Assembly: GCF_003626655.1 (NCBI RefSeq)
Contig: NZ_RBAN01000003.1
Location: 310,001 to 374,000, forward strand
Direction of reading: 5' to 3'
Origin: Micromonospora costi
GTDB lineage: Bacteria > Actinomycetota > Actinomycetes > Mycobacteriales > Micromonosporaceae
Length of the DNA stretch: 64,000 nt
The stretch's first letter is position 1; the number at the start of each line of letters is the position of its first letter. The translations under genes and the position numbers were made by a program. The notes below the pieces were generated by a model that saw nothing but the letters and a program-made list of their open reading frames with translations, was not told the origin of the DNA and made no database searches. Positions 1-8,242 of the stretch are shown one piece after another.

Positions 1-131
1 CGGGTCGACCCGCGGGGCGTTCTGCTGTCCGGGCCCGGACGCCGCGAGTCGGAGGCGAGGCGCTGTCGGAGCGTGACGGTGACGGCCGCCCGGCCCCCCG
101 GGAACCTGTCGGAGCGTGACGGCCCGAGTGG
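1..131. other. intergenic region with a short direct repeat
   Basis: No gene is visible in this stretch downstream of the chelatase gene. A 17-base sequence beginning CTGTCGGAGCG occurs at 63-79 and again, identically, at 106-122. The second copy ends 10 bases before the chelatase stop codon. I cannot assign a function. Confidence 0.4.
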
Positions 132-986
132 TCACGCAGCGTGAGTCCTCGGCCGGCTGCGGACGCGCGGAACCGGGCTCGCCTCTGCCCGCCCGGGCCG
201 CACGGCGTCGACGCGGCGCAGCACCAGGTCCACCAGATCGGGAGCGTCGGTGAGGGGGGCCGAGACGGCCACTGCTCCCGCGGCCCGCGCCGCCTCGGTC
301 ACCGCGTCGTGGAACAGCCCCGGTGCCAGGAAGTACGCCGACACCGCCACCCGCCGGGCGCCGTCCGCGTGCAGCCGGGCCACGGCCGCCCCCACCCCGG
401 GAGGCGCCGCCGAGGCGTACGACACCCGGACCGGTACGCCCAGGCGCTCGCCGAGCGCGGCGGCGACCCGCCCCACCGAGGCGCGGGCCCGCGCGTCACG
501 GGTGCCCGCCGCGGCCAGCACCACAGCGTCGAACGGCCCCGGCTCGGCCTCGGCCAGCCGCCGCCGCAGCCCGTCCAGCAGTCCCGCGTCCACCACGGCG
601 CCGGCCGGCCCGAGCACGTCGGTCACCCGTACCGACAGTCCCGGGGCCGCAGCCCGGATCTCGGCGACCGCGGCCGGGACGTCCACCCGGCGGTGGTACG
701 CGGCGGTCAGCAGCAGCGGGACCAGCACCGCGCGCGGATGCCCGGCCGAGGCCAGCGCCCGCAACGCCTCGGCCGGCCCCGGTTCGGTGTGGTCGAGCCA
801 GCTCGCCGAGACGGCGACGCCCGGCCGGGCGGCCGACACCGCCCGGGCCAGCGCCCGGGTCGCCGCGGCGGCGCGCGGGTCGCGGCTGCCGTGCGCGACG
901 AGGACGACGGGATCCGTGGCGGCCGGCCTTCCCGAGGGCCCACCCGCCGTCCGGTCGTCCGGCCGGGTCAGGCGTGCAGGCCGCAC
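132..986 (-). CDS. sirohydrochlorin chelatase-like protein (CbiX/SirB family)
   Basis: Likely inserts Fe2+ into sirohydrochlorin to make siroheme, the cofactor of the sulfite reductase encoded first in this operon. The protein (284 residues from the chosen start) has two CbiX-type halves. The first begins VVLVAHGSRDP and carries the two family metal-ligand histidines (AHGSRD and AYHRRVDV). The second begins VVLAAAGTRD and has lost the first histidine, but keeps a histidine in LFHDAV. No ATG fits before the domain, so a GTG at 986 is proposed; it lies inside the end of cysH and makes a 19-base overlap. The roughly 25 residues before the domain are low complexity, so the start is uncertain. A cobalt chelatase role is possible, but the sulfur operon context favours siroheme. 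Confidence 0.8.
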   Translation of the reverse strand: MRPARLTRPDDRTAGGPSGRPAATDPVVLVAHGSRDPRAAAATRALARAVSAARPGVAVSASWLDHTEPGPAEALRALASAGHPRAVLVPLLLTAAYHRRVDVPAAVAEIRAAAPGLSVRVTDVLGPAGAVVDAGLLDGLRRRLAEAEPGPFDAVVLAAAGTRDARARASVGRVAAALGERLGVPVRVSYASAAPPGVGAAVARLHADGARRVAVSAYFLAPGLFHDAVTEAARAAGAVAVSAPLTDAPDLVDLVLRRVDAVRPGRAEASPVPRVRSRPRTHAA

Positions 987-1762
987 TCGGTCTTCTCGAA
1001 CATCGCCCACCGGCCGGCCCGCGGGTCCTCCCCGGCCTTCGTCCGGCGGGTGCACGGCCAGCACCCGATCGAGCCGTAGCCCTGCTTGAACAGCTCGTTG
1101 ACCGGCACGTTCCAGCGCGCGATGTAGCCGTCCACGTCCGCCTGTGTCCAGGTCGCGATCGGATTGACCTTGACCTTGCCGCGACGCGCGTCGAACGCCA
1201 CCACCGGCGTGTTCGCCCGGGTCGGCGACTCGTCCCGGCGCAGCCCGGCGGCCCAGGCGTCGTACCCGGCGAGGGCCCGTTCCAGCGGCTCGACCTTGCG
1301 CAGCTGGCAGCAGTCGTCCGGGGACCGGTGGAACAGCCGCGGACCGTACTGGCCGTCCTGCTGCCCCACGGTGAGCCGGGGCCGGATCGAGCGGACGTTC
1401 ACCGGCAGCGTCCGCGCCACCTCGTCGCGGACCCGGAGGGTCTCCGGGAAGTGCAGGCCGGTGTCGAGGAAGACGACGTCCACACCGGGCGCCGCCCGGG
1501 ACACCAGGTGCGCGAGTACGGCGTCGGCCATCGAGCTGGTGACGCAGAACCGGTCGCCAAAGGTCTCGGCGGCCCACCGCGCGATTTCCAGGGCCGGGGC
1601 GCCCTCCAGCTCCCGGCCGGCCTCCTCGGCCAGCGCCCGCAGCTCCTCCGGGTCGCGCCGGGCCGGGTCGGCCGGCACCGGACCGGCGACGCCCACGAGG
1701 TTGAGGTTGGCGGCCGACACCAGGCCGGTCGCCGCCGGCCCGGGTACGCGTGCCGCGCTCAT
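968..1762 (-). CDS. cysH: assimilatory adenylyl-sulfate (APS) reductase
   Basis: Reduces adenosine 5'-phosphosulfate to sulfite with thioredoxin. The 264-residue protein has the four cysteines that bind a [4Fe-4S] cluster in APS-type enzymes (DDCCQLRK and GCWPCTRR) and the C-terminal catalytic motif ECGLH. The cluster cysteines separate it from PAPS reductases, which lack them. The start ATG at 1762 forms an ATGA overlap with the stop of the upstream zinc-ribbon gene, which fixes the start and implies translational coupling. Operon order on the minus strand is leader peptide, nirA/sir, zinc ribbon, cysH, chelatase. No cysC, cysD or cysN is visible before the window ends. Confidence 0.93.
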   Translation of the reverse strand: MSAARVPGPAATGLVSAANLNLVGVAGPVPADPARRDPEELRALAEEAGRELEGAPALEIARWAAETFGDRFCVTSSMADAVLAHLVSRAAPGVDVVFLDTGLHFPETLRVRDEVARTLPVNVRSIRPRLTVGQQDGQYGPRLFHRSPDDCCQLRKVEPLERALAGYDAWAAGLRRDESPTRANTPVVAFDARRGKVKVNPIATWTQADVDGYIARWNVPVNELFKQGYGSIGCWPCTRRTKAGEDPRAGRWAMFEKTECGLHA

Positions 1763-1920
1763 CGGGCGACCGCCCGGGCGAGCAGACCGGTGAACTTCAC
1801 GGTGAAGACCCGGGCGCAGGCGTGGCACTCCCACGCGCCGTGACCCGCCTCGTTCGGGCGCAGGTCCTCCTCGCCGCAGTACGGGCAGTACAGGGGTGCC
1901 GCTCGGTTCTCACTGCTCAC
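1759..1920 (-). CDS. small zinc-ribbon protein of the sulfate assimilation operon
   Basis: A 53-residue protein with two CxxC pairs (YCPYCGEE and ECHACARV), 16 residues apart between pairs, the layout of a zinc ribbon or rubredoxin-like fold. It is locked between sulfite reductase and APS reductase: its GTG start overlaps the upstream stop (GTGA at 1917-1920) and its stop overlaps the cysH ATG (ATGA). From memory, Streptomyces cys operons carry a small protein at the same place. The function is not known to me. An electron-transfer, metallochaperone or assembly role for the neighbouring Fe-S enzymes is inference only. Confidence 0.82.
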   Translation of the reverse strand: MSSENRAAPLYCPYCGEEDLRPNEAGHGAWECHACARVFTVKFTGLLARAVAR

Positions 1921-3629
1921 CGCAGGTCCTCCTCGTCGACTCTGATCACCCACTGGGCGAACGCCTCGCCCTCGTGCCGGCCGGCCAGGTAGCGGCGGGC
2001 CAGCCGTTCCACGTACGCCGGAAGCTCCTCCGCGGTCGTCTTGAGGCCGCGCAGCTTGCGGCCGAAACCCGCGGTCTGCCCGGCGGCCATGCCGAGACCG
2101 CCGCCCAGGTGCACCTGGAAGCCCTCCACCTGGCGGCCGTCCGGGCCGACCACCAACTGGCCCTTGAGCCCGATGTCGGCGACCTGCGTGCGGGCGCACG
2201 CGTTCGGGCAGCCGTTGAGGTGGATCGAGATGTCCGCGTCGAAGTCACGCAGCCGCTGTTCGAGCCGGGTCACCAGCTCCTCGCCGCGGGCCTTGGTCTC
2301 GACGATGGCGAGCTTGCAGAACTCGATGCCCGTGCAGGCCATCGTGCCGCGCCGCCAGGCCGACGGGCGTGCCTCCAGGCCGATGTCGCGGAGCGCGGCG
2401 ACCAGCGACTCCGTACGCTCCGGCGCCACGTCCAGCACCAGCAGCTTCTGGTACGGGGTGAGGCGCACCCGCCCGCTGCCGTGCGCCTCGGCCACGTCCG
2501 CGAGCCGCGCGAGCTGCCCGCCGGAGACCCGGCCCACCACCGGCGCGGCGCCAACGTACCGGCGCCCGTCGCTCTGCGGGTGCACGCCGATGTGGTCGAT
2601 CGGCTTGGTGGGCAGGGCCGGGGCGGGGCCGTCGAGCAGCGCCCGGCCCAGGTACTCCTTCTCCAGCACCTCCCGGAACCGCTCGACACCCCAGTCGGCC
2701 ACGAGGAACTTCAGCCGGGCCCGGTTGCGCAGCCGCCGGTAGCCGTAGTCGCGGAAGATGCCGACCACCCCGGCCCAGACGTCCGGCACCTCGGCCAGCG
2801 GCACCCAGACGCCCAGCCGCTGGGCCAGCATCGGGTTGGTGGACAGGCCGCCGCCGACCCAGAGGTCGAAGCCGGGGCCGTGCTCGGGGTGCTCCACCCC
2901 GAGGAACGCGACGTCGTTCGCCTCGTACGGGGTGTCCACGAGCCAGGAGATCGACGTCTTGAACTTGCGGGGCAGGTTCGAGAACTCCGGGTTGCCCACG
3001 TAACGGCGCACGATCTCGTCGATCGCCGGCGTCGGGTCGACCACCTCGGCCTCGGCCACCCCGGCCACGGGGCTGCCCAGCACGATCCGGGGGCAGTCGC
3101 CGCACGCCTCGGTGGTCTGGAGGCCGACCGACTCCAGCCGCCGCCAGATCTCCGGCACGTCCTCGATGCGGATCCAGTGGAACTGGACGTTCTGCCGGTC
3201 GGTGATGTCGGCCGTGTCCCGCGCGAACTCCTGGGAGATGCCGGCGATGGTCCGCAGCTGGGCCAGGGAGAGCTGGCCGCCGTCGATGCGGACCCGGAGC
3301 ATGAAGTACTCGTCCTCGAGCTCGTGCGGTTCGAGCACGGCGGTGCGCCCGCCGTCGATGCCCGGCTTGCGCTGGGTGTAGAGCCCCCACCAGCGGAAGC
3401 GGCCGCGCAGGTCGGCCGGGTCGATGGCCGCGAACCCGCGGTGCGCGTAGATGGTCTCGATCCGCGCCCGGACGTTCAGCGGATCGTCGTCCTTCTTGAT
3501 CCGCTCGTTCGGGTTGAGCGGCTCGCGGTGCCCGAGCGCCCACTGCCCCTCGCCGCGGGGGCGGCGGGGCGCCCGGGCGGGGCGCGCCGTCGGGTCGTCG
3601 GGCCGGGTGGAGATGCTGCTGACCGCCAT
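1917..3629 (-). CDS. sir: ferredoxin-dependent sulfite (nitrite) reductase
   Basis: Six-electron reduction of sulfite to sulfide at a siroheme-[4Fe-4S] centre. The 570-residue protein has the usual two-fold repeat of this family. The C-terminal half carries the coupled siroheme/cluster motifs TGIEFCKLA and NGCPNACAR (CX5C and CX3C). Family members are hard to separate into nitrite and sulfite reductases by eye; the flanking APS reductase, chelatase and cysteine-type leader peptide favour sulfite. The ATG at 3629 (MAVSSIST) is preceded by GGAGG at a spacing of 8. A 138-base spacer separates it from the leader peptide stop. The stop is coupled to the zinc-ribbon gene by a GTGA overlap. Confidence 0.92.
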   Translation of the reverse strand: MAVSSISTRPDDPTARPARAPRRPRGEGQWALGHREPLNPNERIKKDDDPLNVRARIETIYAHRGFAAIDPADLRGRFRWWGLYTQRKPGIDGGRTAVLEPHELEDEYFMLRVRIDGGQLSLAQLRTIAGISQEFARDTADITDRQNVQFHWIRIEDVPEIWRRLESVGLQTTEACGDCPRIVLGSPVAGVAEAEVVDPTPAIDEIVRRYVGNPEFSNLPRKFKTSISWLVDTPYEANDVAFLGVEHPEHGPGFDLWVGGGLSTNPMLAQRLGVWVPLAEVPDVWAGVVGIFRDYGYRRLRNRARLKFLVADWGVERFREVLEKEYLGRALLDGPAPALPTKPIDHIGVHPQSDGRRYVGAAPVVGRVSGGQLARLADVAEAHGSGRVRLTPYQKLLVLDVAPERTESLVAALRDIGLEARPSAWRRGTMACTGIEFCKLAIVETKARGEELVTRLEQRLRDFDADISIHLNGCPNACARTQVADIGLKGQLVVGPDGRQVEGFQVHLGGGLGMAAGQTAGFGRKLRGLKTTAEELPAYVERLARRYLAGRHEGEAFAQWVIRVDEEDLR

Positions 3630-3766
3630 CGCGGCGTCCTCCGTTGTCTGGCTTGCGCCGGAGAGGGAGCGCGCGTACGCGGCGGCCGGCCCGCTCGGGG
3701 GGCCAGGGACGACGGTGTCGGGGAAGCCGGCGCGGAGCGCGCCCGAGACAGATGGGTCGGGCGACG

Positions 3767-3862
3767 TCAGTGGGCCGGACAGATGGCGCTGCGCACGCGG
3801 CCGTAGTCGACGTGGCGGCGGGCCACGAAGCGGCGCACGATGGCGGCGGTCATAGCCGTCAT
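3767..3862 (-). CDS. RHVD-type cysteine leader peptide (regulatory small ORF)
   Basis: A 31-residue ORF (28 residues from the second ATG at 3853) located 138 bases upstream of sulfite reductase. It ends RRHVDYGRVRSAICPAH. The RHVDxxRVxSAxC signature is the one I know from the 'putative leader peptides' in front of actinobacterial sulfur and cysteine genes. A cysteine codon (TGT) lies four codons from the stop, which suits control by cysteine or Cys-tRNA supply. The spacer to nirA contains GC-rich inverted repeats but no terminator with a U-tract that I can recognise. The role as attenuator is inferred from family knowledge; the ORF and its motif are directly visible. Confidence 0.85.
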   Translation of the reverse strand: MTAMTAAIVRRFVARRHVDYGRVRSAICPAH

Positions 3863-3942
3863 GCTGCCACAGTCGACAGGGGCCGGCCAATGAGCACGTG
3901 CCAGATCCCACATGACGGGCCGAGGTGTGCGACGCTCGAACG

Positions 3943-5361
3943 GTGGCCGAATTGTCCGATAGATGGCATCGGGCGGTCTGGCTGGCACCGGCGCTGCTGA
4001 CCCTGGGGGTCACCGTCACCGGGCTGGACGGGGCTCAGCTCTGGCGCGACGAGTTGGCGACCTGGAGCGCGGCCACCCGGTCCGTCGACGACCTGGTCCG
4101 GCTGGCCGGCACCATCGACGCGGCGACCGGGCCGTACTACCTGTTCATGCACGGCTGGGTGGCGCTGGCCGGTGACTCGGTCGTCGCCCTGCGACTGCCG
4201 TCGGTGCTCGCCATGACGGGAGCGGCGGCGCTCACCGGGCTGCTCGGCCGGCGGCTCGCCGGCACCCGGGCCGGCCTGCTCGCCGGCCTGCTGTTCGCGG
4301 TGCTCCCCGGCACGTCCCGGTACGCCCAGGAGGCCCGGCCGTACGCGCTGGCCACCCTCCTCGCCGTGCTCGCCACGGTGCTCCTGGTCGACGCGCTGCA
4401 CCGGCCGGGCTGGGGGCGCTGGGCCGCGTACGCCGCGGCGCTCGCCGCGCTCGGACTGACCCACCTCATCGCCCTCACCCTGCTCGCCGCGCACGCCGTC
4501 GCCGTCCTCACCGCCCGAGGGGATCGGCGACGGTGGCGGTGGGTGGTGGCCGTACTGCCGGCGCTGCTGCTGGTGGCGCCCCTCGCGTACGTGGCCCGAG
4601 GCCAGCGGGGACGCCAGTTGCAGTGGGTGGACCTCGTCCGGCCCGCCGACCTCACCACACTGCCCGGCGGGCTCGCGCAGAGCACCGTGGTGGGTGGGCT
4701 GCTCGTCGGGCTCGCCGCGCTGGGCGCCGCCCGGCTGGGCCGCCGCGCCCTTCTGCCCGGGGCCGCCGTGCTGCTGCCGGTGCTCCTGCTCTTCGTCGCC
4801 GGGCTGGTCGTACCCCTGTGGGTGCCCCGCTACCTGATCTTCGTCGTACCGTTCGGCTGCCTGCTGGCCGGCGCGGCGCTCGCGGCCGTGCCGTTGCCCG
4901 GCGGGCTGGCCGTGCTGGTGGCGGCCGGCCTGCTCGGGCTACCCGACCAGGCGGCGCTGCGGCGTACGCACGAGTGGCCGCGCAGCGCGCCCATCGACTA
5001 CCAGGGTGTGGCGCGGATCGTCGCTGCCGGACAGCGTCCCGGCGACGCCGTGGTCTACTCCCCCCGGCACAGCTGGCTCTTCCTCGACCTGGGTCTGGAG
5101 TACCACCTGCGCCGCGACCGTCCCCGCGACGCGCTCCTGGTCGAGGGGCCGGCCCGGCGCGGCGACCTGTGGGCCGTCGAGTGCGCGCGGCCGGCCGAGT
5201 GCCTGGCCGGCGCGCCCCGGGTGTGGCTCGTGGTCTCCGGCCGGCACGCCGACCCGCTGACAGCGGTGGCCGGCGCGAAGGGCGACGCCCTGCGGGACGC
5301 CTTCACGGTGACGCAGGTCTGGCAGCGTCCGGGCCTCACCGTCGCCCTGCTGACCCGCTGA
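3943..5361 (+). CDS. multi-spanning membrane glycosyltransferase (GT39/ArnT-like, GT-C fold)
   Basis: About 472 residues with a first lumenal-type acidic motif after the first membrane segment (LWRDELATW), then many hydrophobic segments up to about residue 350 and a soluble C-terminal domain. This is the layout of polyprenyl-phosphate-sugar-dependent GT-C transferases that act at the outer face of the membrane; RYAQEARPYAL also resembles the family's conserved loop. The sugar and acceptor cannot be read from the sequence. Two starts are possible: GTG at 3925 or GTG at 3943. Neither has a good ribosome binding site and I chose the shorter. It is divergent from the sulfur operon. Confidence 0.78.
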   Translation: MAELSDRWHRAVWLAPALLTLGVTVTGLDGAQLWRDELATWSAATRSVDDLVRLAGTIDAATGPYYLFMHGWVALAGDSVVALRLPSVLAMTGAAALTGLLGRRLAGTRAGLLAGLLFAVLPGTSRYAQEARPYALATLLAVLATVLLVDALHRPGWGRWAAYAAALAALGLTHLIALTLLAAHAVAVLTARGDRRRWRWVVAVLPALLLVAPLAYVARGQRGRQLQWVDLVRPADLTTLPGGLAQSTVVGGLLVGLAALGAARLGRRALLPGAAVLLPVLLLFVAGLVVPLWVPRYLIFVVPFGCLLAGAALAAVPLPGGLAVLVAAGLLGLPDQAALRRTHEWPRSAPIDYQGVARIVAAGQRPGDAVVYSPRHSWLFLDLGLEYHLRRDRPRDALLVEGPARRGDLWAVECARPAECLAGAPRVWLVVSGRHADPLTAVAGAKGDALRDAFTVTQVWQRPGLTVALLTR

Positions 5362-5415
5362 TCCCGCCGGGCGCGACGTTCCGGCCCGCCGCCGCACACG
5401 CCACGGCCGCGGCGG

Positions 5416-6993
5416 TCAGGCGGACCGCCCGTCCGCGCCGCCCCGTGCCAGGGGTACGACCAGCACCGCCTCGGTGCCGCCGCCGGCCGCGTCCCGCAGC
5501 TCGATGCTGCCGCGCAGTTCGCCGGTGACGAGGGCGCGGACGATCTGGAGCCCGAGGTTGCCGCCGCGCTCGGCGTCGAACCCGGCGGGCAGGCCCCGCC
5601 CGTTGTCGGTCACCGTGACGTGCAGCTGCTTGCGGAACCGGTGCGCCGAGACCACCACCTCGGGCTTGCCGCCGTCGGCGGACGTCACCGCGCCGGTCTC
5701 CGTGCCCGCCACCGCGTCGGCCTCCTCGCCCGTGTCGATCGGCGGGAAGCCGTGCTCGACGGCGTTGAGCAGCAGCTCGTTGAGCACCATGACCAGCGAC
5801 GTGGCGATCTCCGCGGGCAGCACGCCGAAGCTGCCCGTGCGCCGCATGCCCACGGGTGCCTCGGTCGCCAGCTCGGTCGCCGCGCTGGCCACGCGGTCGA
5901 CGATGGTGTCGAACTCGACCGCCTCGTCGCTGGACATGGAGAGCGTCTCGTGCACCAGCGCGATCGAGGCGACCCGGCGTACCGAGTCCTCCAAAGCCAC
6001 CCGGGCCTCCGGCATGGCGACCCGCCGGGCCTGGAGGCGCAGCAGCGCCGCGACCGTCTGGAGATTGTTCTTCACCCGGTGATGGATCTCCCGGATGGTG
6101 GCGTCCTTCGTGATGAGGGCGCGGTCGCGACGGCGTACCTCGGTGATGTCGCGGACCAGGACCAACGCGCCGATCGGCACCCCGGCGGGCATCAGCGGCA
6201 GCGCCCGGGTGAGGACGGTGGCGCCGCGCGCGTCGATCTCCCGGCGGGGTGGCGCGTCGCCGCGCAGCGCGGCCAGGATCGCGTTCGCCGCGTCGGTCCC
6301 CTCCAGCGGGTCCTGTGCCAGACGGCGGTGCAGCACCGCGAGGTCCTCCCCCACCAGGTGCGAGGCGTAGCCGAGCCGGCGGTACGCGGACTGGGCGTTG
6401 GGGCTCGCGTACGTGACCTTGCCGTTCGCGTCCAGCCGGACCAGGCCGTCGCCGACCCGCGGGGCCGACGTGGTCTCGCCCCGGTGCCGGGGCGGCGGGA
6501 ACGTGCCGTCCGCGATCATCTGGGCCAGGTCGTCGGCCGTGGTGAGGTAGTTCAGCTCCAGCTGGCTCGGCGTACGCGCGGTGGAGAGGTTGGTGTCCCG
6601 GCCGACAACCGCCACCACCTCACCGGCCTCGCCGTCGGCGGTGCGCAGCCGGACCGGGATCGCCTCGTGTCGGGCCGGCACGTCCCCGTACCAGACGGGG
6701 TCGCCCTCCCGCCAGATTCGTCCCTGGCGGTAGGCGACCTCCAGGTGCGCGACCTCCGGCCCGCCGACGATCCGGCCCACCTGGTCGTCCTGGTACGCGG
6801 TGGGCGCGGTCGTCGGGCGGACCTGGGCCACGCACAGGAACGTGCCCTCGGCGTCCACCGGCACCCACAGCAGCAGGTCGGCGAAGGACATGTCGGAGAG
6901 CAACTGCCAGTCTCCGGCGATCCGGTGCAGGTGGTCGATGTCCGCCGGGCGGAGCTGGGTGTGCTCCTCGGCGAGGTCGCGCAGCGTGGACAC
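5416..6993 (-). CDS. pdtaS: cytosolic sensor histidine kinase, PdtaS type
   Basis: A 525-residue soluble kinase. It has an N-terminal GAF-like H_kinase_N region (about 1-150), a PAS domain (about 185-290), a HisKA_2/HWE-type dimerisation domain with the phospho-acceptor in IREIHHRVKNNLQTV (about 315), and a HATPase domain with N-box LNELLLNAVEHGF and G-box DNGRGLP. This architecture matches mycobacterial PdtaS (Rv3220c), whose partner PdtaR is an ANTAR RNA-binding antiterminator. No ANTAR gene is in this window. There is no membrane segment. GTG start at 6993, 25 bases after the stop of the SIS-domain gene, so probably one operon. Confidence 0.9.
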   Translation of the reverse strand: MSTLRDLAEEHTQLRPADIDHLHRIAGDWQLLSDMSFADLLLWVPVDAEGTFLCVAQVRPTTAPTAYQDDQVGRIVGGPEVAHLEVAYRQGRIWREGDPVWYGDVPARHEAIPVRLRTADGEAGEVVAVVGRDTNLSTARTPSQLELNYLTTADDLAQMIADGTFPPPRHRGETTSAPRVGDGLVRLDANGKVTYASPNAQSAYRRLGYASHLVGEDLAVLHRRLAQDPLEGTDAANAILAALRGDAPPRREIDARGATVLTRALPLMPAGVPIGALVLVRDITEVRRRDRALITKDATIREIHHRVKNNLQTVAALLRLQARRVAMPEARVALEDSVRRVASIALVHETLSMSSDEAVEFDTIVDRVASAATELATEAPVGMRRTGSFGVLPAEIATSLVMVLNELLLNAVEHGFPPIDTGEEADAVAGTETGAVTSADGGKPEVVVSAHRFRKQLHVTVTDNGRGLPAGFDAERGGNLGLQIVRALVTGELRGSIELRDAAGGGTEAVLVVPLARGGADGRSA

Positions 6994-7018
6994 GCTGACC
7001 AGCGTGCCACGCGCGGCC

Positions 7019-8071
7019 TCACATCGTCGCGGTGACCTTCTTGAGGCCGCGCGGCGCGTCCGGGTCCTCGCCGCGGGCCAGGGCGAGCGCCAGCGCGAGC
7101 CGTTGCAGCGGCAGGATGTCCAGCAGTGGGGCGTACCGCTCGTCGACCTCGGGGACGGCGATCCGGGTCGCGCCCTCGACGTCGGCGGACCCGACCACCA
7201 CCACGTCGGCGCGGCGTTCCCCGAGCCGGGGCAGCACCTCGCCCATCGACCGCCCGCCGGGGCCGGAGCCCACCACGGCGAGCACCGGCACGTCCGGGTC
7301 GGTCATGGCGAGCGGGCCGTGCAGCAGGTCGGCGCCGGAGAAGGCGAGCGCCGGCAGGTACGACGTCTCCATGAGCTTGAGCGCCGCTTCCCGGGCGGTC
7401 GGGTAGGCGTACCCGCGGCCGGTGGTGACCAGCTGGCCCGCGAACCGGTAGCGTGGCGCGAGCTGGGCCGGGGTGGTGTCGGTGAGCGTACGGGCGGCCA
7501 GCTCGGGCAGCGCCGCGAGCGCGTCCCGCTCCTCGGCCGGCAGCGCGCCGTTGCCGGCCCGGATCCCCTCGACGAGCATGAGCAGGGCGAGCAGTTCGGC
7601 CGTGTACGTCTTGGTGGCCGCCACCGCGCGTTCGTGCCCGGCCGCGATGTCGACGCTCAGCTCGGCGACGCCGGCCAACGGCGAGTCGGGCGCGTTGGTG
7701 ACCGCGAGGGTGAGCGCGCCGGAGGCCCGGGCCGTCCGCAGGACCTCGGTGAGGTCGGGCGAGCCGCCGCTCTGGCTCACGCCGACGACGAGCGCGTCGG
7801 AGAGGTCCGGCCGGGCGCCGTAGACGGTGACGACGCTGGGCGAGGCGAGCCCCGCGGGCAGGCCGAGCCGGATCTCGGTGAGGTACGCCCCATAGAGCGC
7901 CGCGTGGTCCGAGGTGCCCCGCGCGGTGAAGACCACGTGCCGCGGCCGGCGTTCGGCGATGACGGCGGCCACCCGGGCGATCGCCCCGGCGTGCTCGGCG
8001 GAGAGCAGTCGGTCGTAACCGGCCGGCTGCTCGTCGATGTCGGCGGCCATGCCCGCCCCTGCACGCGTCAC
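7019..8071 (-). CDS. SIS-domain sugar isomerase/deaminase (GlmS C-domain or AgaS-like)
   Basis: 350 residues with two SIS domains. The first carries ARGTSDHAALYG and VGVSQSGGSPDL, typical of phosphosugar-binding loops; the second carries GRGYAYPTAREAALKLME, where a glutamate catalyses ring opening in the GlmS isomerase domain. The N-terminal glutaminase domain of GlmS is absent, so the protein is more likely a glucosamine-6-phosphate deaminase of the NagB-II/AgaS kind or a related isomerase. Two starts compete: ATG at 8050 and GTG at 8071. The GTG has a strong GGAGGAG six bases upstream, so it was chosen. Confidence 0.85.
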   Translation of the reverse strand: MTRAGAGMAADIDEQPAGYDRLLSAEHAGAIARVAAVIAERRPRHVVFTARGTSDHAALYGAYLTEIRLGLPAGLASPSVVTVYGARPDLSDALVVGVSQSGGSPDLTEVLRTARASGALTLAVTNAPDSPLAGVAELSVDIAAGHERAVAATKTYTAELLALLMLVEGIRAGNGALPAEERDALAALPELAARTLTDTTPAQLAPRYRFAGQLVTTGRGYAYPTAREAALKLMETSYLPALAFSGADLLHGPLAMTDPDVPVLAVVGSGPGGRSMGEVLPRLGERRADVVVVGSADVEGATRIAVPEVDERYAPLLDILPLQRLALALALARGEDPDAPRGLKKVTATM

Positions 8072-8242
8072 GGAATCTCCTCCCTGTGCGCGGTTCCCGC
8101 GCGTTTTCTGCTCAGTCTTGCACCTTTCATCAGATCAGAGCAATCGAACGAGCAGTAGTGCGCAGTTGATCACCATGCCGGCCCAACATCACCTAGGCTG
8201 GCGCGCGGCCCGACCCGCGCCACCGGACGACGAGAGGACGAC
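8072..8242. promoter_or_regulatory. divergent promoter region between the SIS and TPR genes
   Basis: A 171-base intergenic stretch that is clearly more AT-rich between about 8105 and 8180 than its surroundings. It contains two TGCTC motifs (minus strand) 12 bases apart at about 8136-8152, which resemble repeat operators of DeoR/GntR-type amino-sugar regulators. This is a weak resemblance. The downstream edge has GAGAGGACGAC before the GTG of the TPR gene. Confidence 0.35.

Noticed and set aside
1896..3806. A 636-codon plus-strand open frame
   Set aside because: Antisense to sulfite reductase, whose siroheme motifs are intact.
5387..5415. Hairpin as terminator between the glycosyltransferase and pdtaS
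   Set aside because: Only about seven pairs (CCGCCGC/GCGGCGG) with a long loop; too weak in this composition to list.
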